Origin: WHSW01 sp963742205
Lineage (GTDB): Bacteria; Actinomycetota; Thermoleophilia; Solirubrobacterales; 70-9
Reading direction: 5' to 3'
Length of the DNA stretch: 64,000 bases
NCBI GenBank assembly: GCA_963742205.1
Contig: CAVUKZ010000005.1
Span: forward strand, 62,001 to 126,000
The translations under genes were made by a program, and so were the position numbers. How positions within the stretch are numbered: the first letter of the stretch is position 1; the number at the start of each line of letters is the position of its first letter. The notes under the pieces were generated by a model. It was not told the origin of the DNA and ran no database searches. It worked only from the letters and a program-made list of their open reading frames with translations. Below are positions 45,182 to 53,834 of this stretch, piece after piece.

Positions 45182-46648
45182 ATGACGGACGCCCAGGAGT
45201 ACGAACGCAAGCGATGGATCGGGCTGGCGCTGCTGTGCGTTGCGCAGTTCGTCGTCGTCCTCGACGCCTCGATCGTCAACGTAGCGCTGCCGACGATCGG
45301 CCACGCGCTGGACTTCTCGCAGGATGACCTGTCCTGGGTGGTCAACGCCTACGTGCTCACGTTCGGCGGCTTCTTGTTGCTCGGCGGCCGGATGGCCGAC
45401 CTGCTCGGCCGCCGGCGGGTGTTCATCGGCGGCCTGATCCTGTTCGCGATCGCCTCGTTCGCCGGCGGGCTCGCCGATTCCCCCGGCACGCTGATCGCGG
45501 CGCGTGCCGTGCAGGGTCTCGGCGCCGCCATCCTCTCGCCGGCCGCGCTCTCGATCGTCACCACCACCTTCAAGGACGGCGCCGAGCGCAACAAGGCCCT
45601 CGGCGCCTGGGGCGCCGTCGCCGGCTCGGGCGGCGCCGCGGGCGTCCTCCTCGGCGGCGTGCTCACCGAGTACGCCGGCTGGGAGTGGGTGCTCTGGGTC
45701 AACGTGCCGATCGGCCTCGGAGCGGCCTTCCTCGCCCCGCGGCTGCTCGCCGAGAGCCGCTCGGAGTCCGAGACCCGGGCGTTCGACGCCGCCGGCGCCG
45801 TCACCGTCACGGCCAGCCTCGCGCTGCTCGTCTACGCCCTGGTCGAAGCCCCTGACGCGGGCTGGGGATCGGCCCGGACGCTCGGCCTGCTCGCCGCTGC
45901 CGTGGTCCTGATGGCCGCGTTCGTCGGGATCGAGCGGCGCTCGGCATCGCCGCTGGTCCCGTTCTCGATCTTCCGCCTGCGAACGCTCACCGGGGCGAAC
46001 GTCGTCGGGGTGCTCACCGGGGCATCCCTGTTCTCGATGTTCTTCTTCATCTCGCTGTATATGCAGAACGTGCTCGGCTACAGCGCGATCAAGACGGGGC
46101 TCTCCTACCTGCCGCTCGCGGTCTCGATCATCATCGCGGCGGGTGTCGCGTCGCAGCTCGTCACGAAGATCGGCTTCAAGCCGGTGCTCGCGGTGGGGAT
46201 GCTCCTGATCTCCGCCGGGCTGTTCTGGTTCGGCCAGATCTCGCCCGATGGCAGCTTCCTGAGCGACATCCTCGGCCCCTCGCTGCTCGCGGCGGTCGGC
46301 CTCGGGTTCGCGTTCGTGCCCCAGACGATCGCCGCTGTCTCCGGGGTGGAGGAACGGGAGGCCGGGCTCGCAAGCGGGCTGATCAACACCTCCCAGCAGG
46401 TGGGCGGGGCGCTCGGGCTCGCGCTGCTCGCGACCGTGGCCTTCACGCAGATCGACGATGCCGCGGCGGCGGCCGGCGGGGCGCCGAGCCCCGCGGTGCT
46501 CACCGACGGGTACGCCGACGCGTTCATGGTCGGGTCCGCGATCGCGCTCCTGGGGGTGGTGGCGACGCTGGTGCTGGTTCGCCGCCGCGACAGCCAGGCC
46601 CACGTGGCGCTTGGCGGCGCGGCCGCCGAGTCGCCCAGCGCGGGCTGA
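45182..46648 (+). CDS. MFS drug exporter, DHA2 (EmrB/QacA) family
   Basis: A 488-residue protein with 14 predicted helices. Motif C-like VVLDASIVNVALPTIG in helix 1, motif A GGRMADLLGRRRVFIGGL after helix 2, and AWGAVAGSGGAAGVLLGGVL in helix 5 identify the H+-coupled DHA2 multidrug group. Intact. AGGAAGGTCAGGAG precedes the ATG. It probably exports a toxic organic compound that also releases the divergent TetR repressor. Confidence 0.93.
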   Translation: MTDAQEYERKRWIGLALLCVAQFVVVLDASIVNVALPTIGHALDFSQDDLSWVVNAYVLTFGGFLLLGGRMADLLGRRRVFIGGLILFAIASFAGGLADSPGTLIAARAVQGLGAAILSPAALSIVTTTFKDGAERNKALGAWGAVAGSGGAAGVLLGGVLTEYAGWEWVLWVNVPIGLGAAFLAPRLLAESRSESETRAFDAAGAVTVTASLALLVYALVEAPDAGWGSARTLGLLAAAVVLMAAFVGIERRSASPLVPFSIFRLRTLTGANVVGVLTGASLFSMFFFISLYMQNVLGYSAIKTGLSYLPLAVSIIIAAGVASQLVTKIGFKPVLAVGMLLISAGLFWFGQISPDGSFLSDILGPSLLAAVGLGFAFVPQTIAAVSGVEEREAGLASGLINTSQQVGGALGLALLATVAFTQIDDAAAAAGGAPSPAVLTDGYADAFMVGSAIALLGVVATLVLVRRRDSQAHVALGGAAAESPSAG

Positions 46649-46785
46649 TCGTGCAGGCCCAAACCCGCGCGGACGCGCCGCCCCCGGCTCGGCTAGGCTT
46701 TCGCGACGTTAAACGTGCGTAGCAGTTCGAGGCGCCCTTCACGGGATCTTTCGTACCGCGAGCACCCGAGTTCCCTGGAGGGACA

Positions 46786-46983
46786 ATGGCCGTAGGCACA
46801 GTTAAGTGGTTCAACCACGAGAAGGGGTTTGGCTTCATCACTCCCGATGAGGCTGGACGGGACCTGTTCGTTCACCAGAGCCAGGTCGAGGGCGGCGCCG
46901 CCCTCGCCGATGGCGCCAAGGTGGAGTTCGACTCCGAGGAGAGCGACAAGGGCCCGCGCGCGACCAACGTGCGCACCATCTAA
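46786..46983 (+). CDS. CspA-type cold-shock protein
   Basis: A 65-residue OB-fold RNA chaperone with both nucleic-acid motifs: KGFGFI (RNP1) and LFVHQS (RNP2), beginning MAVGTVKWFNHEKGFGF as usual for actinobacterial CspA. TAGGCT at 46694 is a probable -10, giving a leader of about 85 nt, in keeping with the long structured 5' leaders of csp genes; ACGTTAAACGT (46709-46719) is a small palindrome within it. GGAGGG sits 5 nt before the ATG. Confidence 0.95.
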   Translation: MAVGTVKWFNHEKGFGFITPDEAGRDLFVHQSQVEGGAALADGAKVEFDSEESDKGPRATNVRTI

Positions 46984-47008
46984 GAGCCCACAAGCTTTTC
47001 GAAGCTCT

Positions 47009-47035
47009 GAGGGGCGGCGCCTGGCGCCGCCCCTC
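47009..47035 (+). terminator. Terminator of the cold-shock gene
   Basis: GAGGGGCGGCGC (47009-47020) and GCGCCGCCCCTC (47024-47035) form a perfect 12-bp stem with a 3-nt CTG loop, 26 bp after the stop codon. It lies just before the end of the convergent VOC gene. Confidence 0.75.
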
Positions 47036-47048
47036 GTGCGTTCAGGGG

Positions 47049-47865
47049 TCAGTTCGCGTCGTCCGCGGCGTCCGAGGCCGGGGTCATCACCGCGAACGCC
47101 GCCCCGTTCGGATCGCCGAGCACGGCGATCCGGCCCACGCCCTCGACGTCGAACGGCTCGGCGATCGCGGTCCCACCCAGCTCGCCGGCCCTGGCGGCGG
47201 TGGCGTCGGCGTCCTCGACCGCGAAGTAGACGAGCCAGTGCGGCGGCAGCGTCAGCGGGGAACTGCTCGTTCATCTCCATCATCCCGCCGATGCCGTTGC
47301 CCTGGCCGACCTCGACGCCGGGCAGGGACCACACCGTGTAGGTGCTGCCGCCGAACTCCATGTCGTTCGTCTGCCAGTCGAAGACCTTGCCGTAGAACTC
47401 CTTCGAGCCCTCGACGTCGCGGGTCGCGAGCTCGTTCCACGACATCGTGTTCGGCTCGTTGACGATGTAGGCGCCGATCATCTGATTCGCCTTCCACGCC
47501 ATGAAGACGGCCCCGGAGGGATCGGCGAACACGGCCATGCGCCCGGCATCGAAGACGTCGAACGGCTCCATCATCACCGTCCCGCCCGCCTCCTTGACCT
47601 TCTCGGCCGTGGCCTCGACGTCCTCGACCGTGACATAGGTGTTCCAAACCGCGGGCACGCCCTCCATCGGCTGCGAGCCGAGCGCGGCCACGTCCTTGCC
47701 GCGGAGGCTCGCGACGTGGTATTCGCCGTCCGCCTCGGGTGGCATCCGGTCCACCGTCTCCCAGCCGAAGAGCTGCGAGTAGAACTTGGCCGCCTTCGCG
47801 GGGTCGGCCGAGGCGTTGTCGGCCCAGCTCGGGGTGCCGGGCGCGTACTCGGTGCGTTCGCTCAT
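47049..47865 (-). CDS. VOC-family protein with two glyoxalase-like domains, second copy, frameshifted
   Basis: About 271 residues, same architecture as the protein at 12474: APGTPSWADNASADPAKAAKFYSQLFGWE, then a second module (MSWNELATRDVEGSKEFYG...). An extra C in a run of four near 47262 shifts the frame; with three the protein reads EQFPLTLPPHWLVYFAVEDAD and ends PASDAADDAN at the TGA 47049-47051. Its ATG overlaps the stop of the carboxypeptidase gene (ATGA), so the two are co-translated. Function unknown; a resistance or small-molecule binding role is typical. Confidence 0.85.
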
Positions 47866-49388
47866 GACTCTTCCTCCTGTTGTTGCGTAAGTCCGTAGAG
47901 CTCGCCGAACTTCGACTCGAGCTGGCGCAGCAGCGGCTCCGGGTCGAGCGGGCCGCCGGTGACCTTCTCGATCATCTCCGCCGGTTCGAGCTTGCCGCCG
48001 TGGCGGTAGATGCGGTCGCCGAGGAAGCCGCGCAGGGGCTCCAGCTCACCGGCCGCGAGCTGCGCATCGAGGTCCGGCAGCTCCTCGCGCGCCAGGTCCC
48101 AGACCTGGGCGGCGATCACGTTGCCGAGCGAGTACGTCGGGAAGTAGCCGAAGGCGCCGCTCGACCAGTGCACGTCCTGCAGCACGCCGTCGGCGTCGCT
48201 CGGCACCTCGATCCCGAAGTAGTCCCGCATCCGCGTGTTCCACGCCTCGGGTAGGTCGGCGAGCGCGAGCGTGCCGTCGAAGATCTGCTGCTCGAGCTCG
48301 AAGCGCAGCACGATGTGCAGGTTGTAGCTGACCTCGTCGGCCTCGACCCTGATGAGCGAGGGGCTGACGGCGTTCGCGGCTCGGTAGAGGTCCTCGGGAT
48401 CGAGGCTGGCGAAGGGGTCGCCGAAGCGGTCCGCCAGCATCGGGAGGAGGCGGGTCATATACGGGCGCCCGCGCCCGACCCAGTTCTCCCACAGCCGGCT
48501 CTGCGATTCGTCGAAGCCGAGCGAGACCGAGCGGCACAGCGGCGTGCGCTCCAGCGCCGGGTCGAGCCCGTTCTCGTACAGCGCGTGCCCGACCTCGTGG
48601 ATCACCGCCCAGAGCGAGGAGCCGACGAACTCGGGGTCGAAGCGGGTCGTGATCCGGAGGTCCGAGATCGCGATCCCGACGGCGAACGGGTGCACGGTCG
48701 AGTCGAGCCGCCAGGCGTCGGGCTCGAGCGGCAGGCTCGCCGCGATCTCGGTCGCGAGCACCTCCTGGTCGGCCACGGGGAAGTCCCCAAAGAGGGGCGA
48801 CGGGTCGAGCTCGACGCCGGAGGAGACGATCGCCTCGAGCAGCGGCACCACGCCGTCGCGCAGCCGCTCGAGCACCGGGCGCACCGCAGCCGTCTTCATC
48901 CCCGGCTCGAAGTCGTCGAGCAGCGCGTCGTAGGGGTGCTCGACCTCGAAGCACTCGATGTAGCGGCGCTTGAGCTCGACCAGGTGTTCGAGGTCGGGCA
49001 GGAAGGCGGCGAAGTCCGACGCCTCGCGGGCCGCCTCCCACGCGTGCTCGGCGATCGAGGTGGCGCGCGCGATCTCCGCCCGCAGCTCGGTGGGCACCCG
49101 CCGGGCCTTGTCCCAGTCCCGCCGGGTGACGCGAACCAGGCTCGCCTCGAAGCTCTCGCGCTCGCCCTCGTCCACGGCGTCGGCCGCGGCATCGAGCAGG
49201 ATGCCGAGCTCGTCGGAGGAGAGGCGGCGGTGGTGGAGCGACGCCAGGGTGGCGAGCTGCTCGGCGCGCATCGGGCCGCCGCGGGGAGGCATCTGCGTGC
49301 GCTCGTCCCAGGCGAGCAGCGCGCTGGCCCGGCCGAGATCCGAGATCTCGGCCAGCGGCTCGAGTAGCGCCTCGACCTCCGGCCTCAT
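47862..49388 (-). CDS. M32-family (Taq-type) metallocarboxypeptidase
   Basis: A 508-residue cytoplasmic zinc carboxypeptidase. The HEXXH site is VIHEVGHALYENGL, about residue 262, and the third ligand glutamate lies in SLGFDESQSRLWENWVGRG. SVSLGFDESQS and DVHWSSGAFGYFPTYSLGN are further M32 hallmarks. It removes C-terminal residues other than proline. TAGGTT stands 7 nt before ATG 49388, so the message is probably leaderless. First gene of a two-gene operon with the VOC protein. Confidence 0.93.
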   Translation of the reverse strand: MRPEVEALLEPLAEISDLGRASALLAWDERTQMPPRGGPMRAEQLATLASLHHRRLSSDELGILLDAAADAVDEGERESFEASLVRVTRRDWDKARRVPTELRAEIARATSIAEHAWEAAREASDFAAFLPDLEHLVELKRRYIECFEVEHPYDALLDDFEPGMKTAAVRPVLERLRDGVVPLLEAIVSSGVELDPSPLFGDFPVADQEVLATEIAASLPLEPDAWRLDSTVHPFAVGIAISDLRITTRFDPEFVGSSLWAVIHEVGHALYENGLDPALERTPLCRSVSLGFDESQSRLWENWVGRGRPYMTRLLPMLADRFGDPFASLDPEDLYRAANAVSPSLIRVEADEVSYNLHIVLRFELEQQIFDGTLALADLPEAWNTRMRDYFGIEVPSDADGVLQDVHWSSGAFGYFPTYSLGNVIAAQVWDLAREELPDLDAQLAAGELEPLRGFLGDRIYRHGGKLEPAEMIEKVTGGPLDPEPLLRQLESKFGELYGLTQQQEEES

Positions 49389-49433
49389 CGACCGGAACCT
49401 ACCGACCCCGGGGCGGCGGGCGAGGAAAGGGAT

Positions 49434-50561
49434 GTGAGCCGCCGAATAGGGAAGGCTGTGATGGCGGTCATGACACCGCGCGACCCGCTTGGGCGCGCCG
49501 TACTGCGCGTGGTCCTGATCGTGGTCTCGGTCGCCCTCTGCCTGTACCTGATCTATCTGCTGCGGACCCCGATCACCTGGCTGGTGATCGCCGCCTTCAT
49601 CGCGATCGCGGTCTCGGGGCCGGTGAACCTGCTGCAGCGACGTATGAAGCGCGGGCTGGCGATCGCCCTGGTCTACAGCGCGCTGGTCCTGATCCCGATC
49701 GGCCTCGGGGCGCTGTTCATCCCCTCGCTGGTCGGTCAGATCGAGAACTTCGGCGAGAACGTCCCGCAGTACGCGCAGGACGTCACCGACTTCGTCAACA
49801 ACAACCAGACGCTCAACGACCTCAACGACAAGTACGACTTCACCGGCGAGTTGCAGAGCCTCGCCGACGACCTACCGAGCAAGATCGGCGACGCCGCCGG
49901 GGTGCTCCAGGACATCGGCGTGGGGGTGATCAACTCGATCTTCGCCGCGGTCACGATCCTGATCCTGAGCATCTTCATGGTCTCCGGCGGTCCCCGCTGG
50001 GCTCAGGCGGTAGTGCGCGCACAGCCACCCGAGCGAGCGGGGCGCGTTGAGCGCGCGTTCAGCGACGTCGCCAACGCGATCGGCAACTACGTCGCCGGGG
50101 CGCTCGTGCAGGCCACGCTCGCCGGGGTGACCGCGTTCATCGTCCTCACCATCCTCGGGGCGCCGTTCGCCGGGTTATTGGCGTTGATCGTCGCCTTCTT
50201 CGACCTGATCCCGGTGGTCGGCGCGACGATCGGCGCCGTCCTGATCGGGGTCGTGCTGCTGTTCGTCAACTTCCCGGTCGGGGTGATCGTCTGGGCCGTG
50301 TATGCGATCGTCTATCAGCAGGTCGAGAACTACCTGATCCAGCCGCAGATCCAGAAGCGCGCGGTCCAGGTGGAGGCGTTCACGGTCCTGGTCGCGGTCC
50401 TGTTCGGCTCGACCCTGTTCGGGATCCTGGGCGCGGTGCTGGCGATCCCCGCGGCGGCGACGCTGCAGATCATCTGGCGCGAGTGGCGCGACTACCGGCG
50501 CGCGTCGCAGGTCGTCCCGCCGCCCGAGGCCGGCGGGCCCTCGCTCGAAGTACCCGCCTAG
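49434..50561 (+). CDS. AI-2E-family (UPF0118) membrane transporter
   Basis: A 375-residue permease with about seven helices and the family layout: two N-terminal helices, a long extracytoplasmic loop (NFGENVPQYAQDVTDFVNNN), then a hydrophobic C-terminal half with APFAGLLALIVAFFDLIPVVGATIG and YQQVENYLIQPQIQKRAVQV, the conserved QxENxxxxP block. Members have been linked to AI-2 release, Na+/H+ exchange or indole-type export; substrate unknown here. GTG 49434 is supported by GAGGAAAGGGA upstream. Confidence 0.92.
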   Translation: MSRRIGKAVMAVMTPRDPLGRAVLRVVLIVVSVALCLYLIYLLRTPITWLVIAAFIAIAVSGPVNLLQRRMKRGLAIALVYSALVLIPIGLGALFIPSLVGQIENFGENVPQYAQDVTDFVNNNQTLNDLNDKYDFTGELQSLADDLPSKIGDAAGVLQDIGVGVINSIFAAVTILILSIFMVSGGPRWAQAVVRAQPPERAGRVERAFSDVANAIGNYVAGALVQATLAGVTAFIVLTILGAPFAGLLALIVAFFDLIPVVGATIGAVLIGVVLLFVNFPVGVIVWAVYAIVYQQVENYLIQPQIQKRAVQVEAFTVLVAVLFGSTLFGILGAVLAIPAAATLQIIWREWRDYRRASQVVPPPEAGGPSLEVPA

Positions 50562-50584
50562 GGGCACGGCGCTAGCCTGACCCC

Positions 50585-51827
50585 ATGGCGACCTTGCCGA
50601 GCACCAAGGCCGTGGGGGTGGCCGAGATCGAGCGTGCCGCGGAGACGATCCGCGGCGACGTTCGCATGACCCCGGTGGTCTCGGCGGGCGAGATCTCGAG
50701 GCGGGTCGGGGCGAAGGTCGCGCTCAAGGCCGAGAATCTGCAGCGCGCCGGGTCGTTCAAGATCCGCGGCGCGCGCAACCGGATCGCCGCCCTCACGGAC
50801 GCTGAGCTCGAGGTCGGCGTCGTCGCCGCGAGCGCCGGCAACCACGCCCAGGCGGTCTCTCTGGGCGCCCGCTCGCGCGGCTCGCGCGCGGTGCTCTTCA
50901 TGCCCGCCGACGCGCCCGTGGCGAAGATCGAGGCGGTGCGCGCCTACGGGGGCGAGGTCCGGCTGGTGGACGGCTCCTACGACGAGGCCGCGGCGGCCGC
51001 GGCCGCGGCCGAGCGCGACGAGGGGCTGACGCTCGTGCACGCCTTCGACGACCCGGTCGTGCTCGCGGGCCAGGGGACGATCGGGCTTGAGATCGCCGAG
51101 CAGGCGCCGCGTACGCGACTGGTCGTGGTCTCGATCGGCGGCGGCGCACTCGCGGCCGGGTGTCGCGATCGCGGTCAAGGACCGCCTCCCCGGTGTGCGG
51201 GTGGTCGGCGTCCAGTCCGACCGCTGCGCGCCGTACCCGGATTCGCTCGCGGCCCGGCAGCCGATCGGCGCGCGGGCGGTGAGCACGATCTGCGACGGGA
51301 TCGCGGTCAAGCGCCCCGGCGAGCTCACCCTGCCGCTGGTCTCCGAGTACGTGGACGAGATCGTCACGGTCTCCGACGACGACGTCGCCCAGGCGATGGT
51401 CCTCCTGCTCGAGCGCTCGAAGCTGGTGGTCGAGGGGGCGGGCGCCGCCTCGGTGGCCGCGTTGCTCGCGGGCAAGATCGAGCCGCCCGCGGACGGCGAC
51501 GTGTGCGCCCTGCTCTCCGGCGGCAACGTCGACGCCGCGCGGCTGGTGGAGTGCATCCGTCTCGGCGAGACCGCCTCGGGCCGCCGGCTGGTGCTGACCA
51601 CCGTGGTGCCGGACCGGCCCGGCGCCCTCGCCCGGCTCGTGGGCACGGTGGCGGAGCAGCGGGCGAACGTGCTCGACGTCGTCCACCTACGCGAGGGAGT
51701 CGACCTGCACGTGCGCGAGACCGGGATCCGGCTCGTGCTGCAGACCGACGGCCCCGAGCATGGGCTGCAGGTGCTGGAGGCGGTGCGCGAGCAGGGGTTC
51801 GCGGTGATCTCGCAGGAGTCCGGTTGA
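50585..51827 (+). CDS. ilvA: Threonine ammonia-lyase with ACT domain, frameshifted
   Basis: About 413 residues. A fold-II PLP enzyme: PLP lysine in AGSFKIRGARNR (about residue 60), SAGNHAQAVS, the phosphate loop SIGGGALAAG, and LLSGGNVD. The C-terminal ACT domain (LVLTTVVPDRPGALARLVG to QVLEAVREQGFAV) is the single-ACT biodegradative/clostridial form, not the double-ACT E. coli IlvA. It deaminates threonine (or serine) to 2-oxobutyrate. An extra G in GGG at 51157-51159 shifts the frame; removal reads AAGVAIAVKDRLPG. TAGCCT sits 6 nt before the ATG, a leaderless pattern. It overlaps the NUDIX gene by TTGA. Confidence 0.9.
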
Positions 51828-52234
51828 CCGAGCCCGAGGTCCGGGCCGCCGGGGGCCTGGTGGTCCGCGGGCCCGACGACGAGCCCGAGGTGGCGATCGT
51901 TCATCGCCCCCGCTACGACGATTGGTCGCTGCCGAAGGGCAAGCTCGAGGCCGGCGAGTCGTGGGAGGACGCGGCGCTGCGCGAGGTCGAGGAGGAGACC
52001 GGGCTGCGCTGCAAGCTCGGGCGCGAGCTCGATCCGGTCAGCTATCGCGACCGCAAGGGCCGCCTGAAGCTCGTCCGCTGGTGGGAGATGAACCCGATCG
52101 GGGGCGACTTCGAGCCCAACGACGAGGTCGATCAGCTGCGCTGGGAGCGGGTGGACGTTGCCCTCGGCCTGCTCGACTACGACCACGACCGCGACCTGGT
52201 GCGCTCGGCGCTTGGTGGCGCCGGGGTCGAATAA
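51824..52234 (+). CDS. NUDIX hydrolase
   Basis: About 136 residues. The Nudix box is complete: GKLEAGESWEDAALREVEEETGL, matching Gx5Ex7REUxEExGU at residues about 40-62. AAGGLVVRG at the start and RPRYDDWSLPKGK are typical of the MutT/diadenosine-polyphosphate hydrolase group in actinobacteria. TTG 51824 overlaps the ilvA stop (TTGA), so it is translated by coupling. In the printed sequence its frame is continuous with the upstream ilvA frame only because of the frameshift. Confidence 0.88.
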   Translation: MTEPEVRAAGGLVVRGPDDEPEVAIVHRPRYDDWSLPKGKLEAGESWEDAALREVEEETGLRCKLGRELDPVSYRDRKGRLKLVRWWEMNPIGGDFEPNDEVDQLRWERVDVALGLLDYDHDRDLVRSALGGAGVE

Positions 52235-52267
52235 ACGTCCAGGTCGCGGGAGCGCCGCTCGCGCTTT

Positions 52268-52434
52268 CGGCATGAGTGCCGATAGCGATTGTGGAGTTGC
52301 GCGTTTGGCTACAGCGCGCACTCCGGTCGCACCCATACCCCCCATAAAAACCCAGCGGCGAGGCCGCAAGGCCACGCCACGGGGGCACCTCCGATGCCAG
52401 AGCCGGGGCGCCGTTGGCGCTCCGGCTCTTATTT
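52268..52434 (+). ncRNA. Candidate structured small RNA ending in an intrinsic terminator
   Basis: No protein frame fits here, but folding signals are dense. There is TCGGCA/TGCCGA with a TGAG loop (52268-52283), GGAGTTGCGCG against CGCGCACTCC (52293-52324), an A/C-rich unpaired stretch (CCCATACCCCCCATAAAAACC), GGCC/GGCC with a GCAA tetraloop flanked by GGC/GCC (52358-52376), the anti-Shine-Dalgarno-like CACCTCC (52386-52392), and finally a terminator. C-rich single-stranded stretches are typical of Gram-positive antisense RNAs that bind ribosome sites. No known Rfam family comes to mind. A structured 3' UTR of the NUDIX message is the alternative. Confidence 0.4.
52399..52434 (+). terminator. 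Intrinsic terminator with T-rich tail
   Basis: AGAGCCGGGGCGCC (52399-52412) pairs with 52416-52429 (13 Watson-Crick pairs plus one G-U) around a GTT loop and is followed by TATTT. It is the best intrinsic terminator in the window, for the ilvA-NUDIX operon or the candidate RNA. Confidence 0.75.
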
Positions 52435-52459
52435 GCGCTCAAGTCGTGCCCGCCCCCGA

Positions 52460-52562
52460 CCGATGAAGGTGATGCGCATCCAGCCTTCGGGCTGGCATCA
52501 CCAAACCACATCTCCCATGTGACGAAGGCGGGGCGCCGGGCGGGCGTCCCGCCTTCTCGTTT
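52460..52562 (+). ncRNA. Second candidate structured RNA with CTCCC loop and terminator
   Basis: Immediately after the first terminator: GGTGATG/CATCACC (52468-52502) encloses CCAGCC-TTCG-GGCTGG, a very stable C(UUCG)G tetraloop hairpin with a 5-nt bulge. Then CACAT-CTCCC-ATGTG (52507-52521) exposes a CTCCC loop complementary to ribosome sites. GAAGGCGGG/CCCGCCTTC (52524-52556) plus TCGTTT forms a terminator. No frame of interest lies here. It may be a separate small RNA or part of one element with the preceding one. Confidence 0.35.
52524..52562 (+). terminator. Terminator before the convergent membrane-protein gene
   Basis: A 9-bp perfect stem (52524-52532 with 52548-52556), a G/C-rich loop and TCGTTT. 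It ends 3 bp before the stop of the minus-strand gene at 52566. Confidence 0.6.
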
Positions 52563-52565
52563 CCG

Positions 52566-53015
52566 TCAGGCCGCGATGCGCTCCGCTCGCATTCGCATCC
52601 CGCCGACGATGATCGTCACGCAGCCGCCGAGCGCGACGAAGATCCCAAAGCGCAGGTCCACGCTGCCGACGTCGCCGAGCTCGTCGGGGCGGTCGATCAT
52701 CAGGTATGCGGTCAGCAGCGCCGCCCACAGCCCGCCGGCCATCACCAGCTCCGCGGCCCGCAGCGGGCGCGCGAGCCGCAGCCCGCCCGCCTCGCGCGCG
52801 ACCAGGACGACGACGGCCCCGACGGTCACCAGAATCGCGGCGTTGACCCACCCGAAGTTGTCGAGGCCGGTTACCGAGAGCTCGCGGCTGAACGGGATCC
52901 CGTACCAGGGCAGGAGCAGGCTCGCGACGACCGCGATCGCCCCGGCGGCCACGATCCGCTCGGCGGGCGAGAGGGGGCGCCGGGCCGGGCCGTCATTCGA
53001 GGGGCTGGCGGCCAC
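52566..53015 (-). CDS. Small four-helix membrane protein of unknown function
   Basis: A 149-residue protein: a short polar N-terminus (RPLSPAERI) then hydrophobic segments IVAAGAIAVVASLLLPWYG, VNAAILVTVGAVVVLVA, AAELVMAGGLWAALLTAYLM and FGIFVALGGCVTIIVGG. LLPWYG after the first helix is common in actinobacterial hypothetical membrane proteins. No function can be given. It overlaps the DUF2203 gene by 23 bp and is the last gene of an EVE-DUF2203-membrane operon. Confidence 0.8.
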   Translation of the reverse strand: MAASPSNDGPARRPLSPAERIVAAGAIAVVASLLLPWYGIPFSRELSVTGLDNFGWVNAAILVTVGAVVVLVAREAGGLRLARPLRAAELVMAGGLWAALLTAYLMIDRPDELGDVGSVDLRFGIFVALGGCVTIIVGGMRMRAERIAA

Positions 53016-53373
53016 CGTAGCCCGACTCGAGGTCGTGCCAGAAGCCGATGCCGTCCTCGTCGAGCTCCCAGCAGAGGTAGACCTCGCGTCCCTCGAGGAT
53101 CGCCGGGAAGTCGATCAGGCCGCGGTCGATGTCGCGGACCACGATCCCGCGGTCCTGGATCTCGCCGAGCAGGGCGCGTACCGCGAGGAACGCCTCACCG
53201 ACCTCGCGTCCCGGCTGCCCGCCTCCGTTACCCGGGGCGGCGGTGGAGAGCAGCTCGTGCGCCTCGGTGTCGGTAAGTCGGTCGCGCTCGTCGCGCAGCC
53301 GCCGCAGCGTCGCGTCGAGCCTCGGCAGCATGGCCGTCGCCTCCTCGACGGTGAAGTGCCGCTCGTGGATCAC
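52993..53373 (-). CDS. DUF2203-family protein
   Basis: A 126-residue protein. HFTVEEATAMLPRLDATLRRL at the start and the C-terminal block GLIDFPAILEGREVYLCWELDEDGIGFWHDLESGYGGR are the DUF2203 hallmarks; the middle is a long helix suited to a coiled coil. Function unknown. GTG 53373 overlaps the EVE-protein stop (GTGA), so translation is coupled. Longer in-frame versions to 53493 would overlap the EVE gene without supporting similarity. Confidence 0.85.
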   Translation of the reverse strand: MIHERHFTVEEATAMLPRLDATLRRLRDERDRLTDTEAHELLSTAAPGNGGGQPGREVGEAFLAVRALLGEIQDRGIVVRDIDRGLIDFPAILEGREVYLCWELDEDGIGFWHDLESGYGGRQPLE

Positions 53374-53834
53374 CCGTGCGGTGCTGGTGCCTGCGCAGCC
53401 GCGGCGATTCGCTCGCCCAGCAGGGCCGCGTCCGCGTCGGAGACCGTGCGCAGCTGGCCCTGAAAGGCAAGGTGCCAGTGCTCGGGCGGCCACTTGCGCA
53501 GGTGCTCGAGCTCACCGAGCAGCGACTCGGCGGGCACGAACTGCGCCTCCTCGAGGACCAGAACGGGCTCCGCCTCGACCCGCCACGGGTAGTCCTCGGG
53601 ATGCTTCTTCTTCCCCTGGGGCCAGATCGGCTCCCGGTCCTCGAACATCTGCGACCGCACGCGCGCGATCCCGCCGAACGCCTGCACGCCGGTGACGTAG
53701 AAGACGATCTCGTCGCCGGGCTCGAACTCGAGCGCCTGATTGCGCCGCCGCTCCTTGAACCCGACCACGTCGAATCCCCGCTCGACGTTGATCCGGAAGT
53801 TCTCGACGGAGCCGGTGAGGATCCAGGTGGCGAT
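53370..53834 (-). CDS. EVE-domain (PUA-fold) protein, apparent ATC start
   Basis: About 154 residues: WILTGSVENFRINVERGFDVVGFKERRRN opens a typical EVE domain, continuing GDEIVFYVTGVQAFGGIARV, WPQGKKKHPEDYPWRV and FVPAESLLGELEHLRKWP. EVE proteins are predicted to recognise modified bases in DNA or RNA. The conserved N-terminus extends beyond the first GTG (53768) and no ATG/GTG/TTG lies in frame up to a TAG. ATC at 53834-53832 is preceded 6 nt by TAGAAT, exactly like the leaderless genes here, so ATC is the probable start (or a miscalled ATG). First gene of its operon. Confidence 0.82.
   Translation of the reverse strand: MATWILTGSVENFRINVERGFDVVGFKERRRNQALEFEPGDEIVFYVTGVQAFGGIARVRSQMFEDREPIWPQGKKKHPEDYPWRVEAEPVLVLEEAQFVPAESLLGELEHLRKWPPEHWHLAFQGQLRTVSDADAALLGERIAAAAQAPAPHG

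Noticed and set aside
50585..52234. Apparent IlvA-NUDIX fusion in one frame
   Set aside because: The stretch from the 51158 shift to 51823 is shadow sequence; the real ilvA frame stops at 51827 and overlaps a TTG start.
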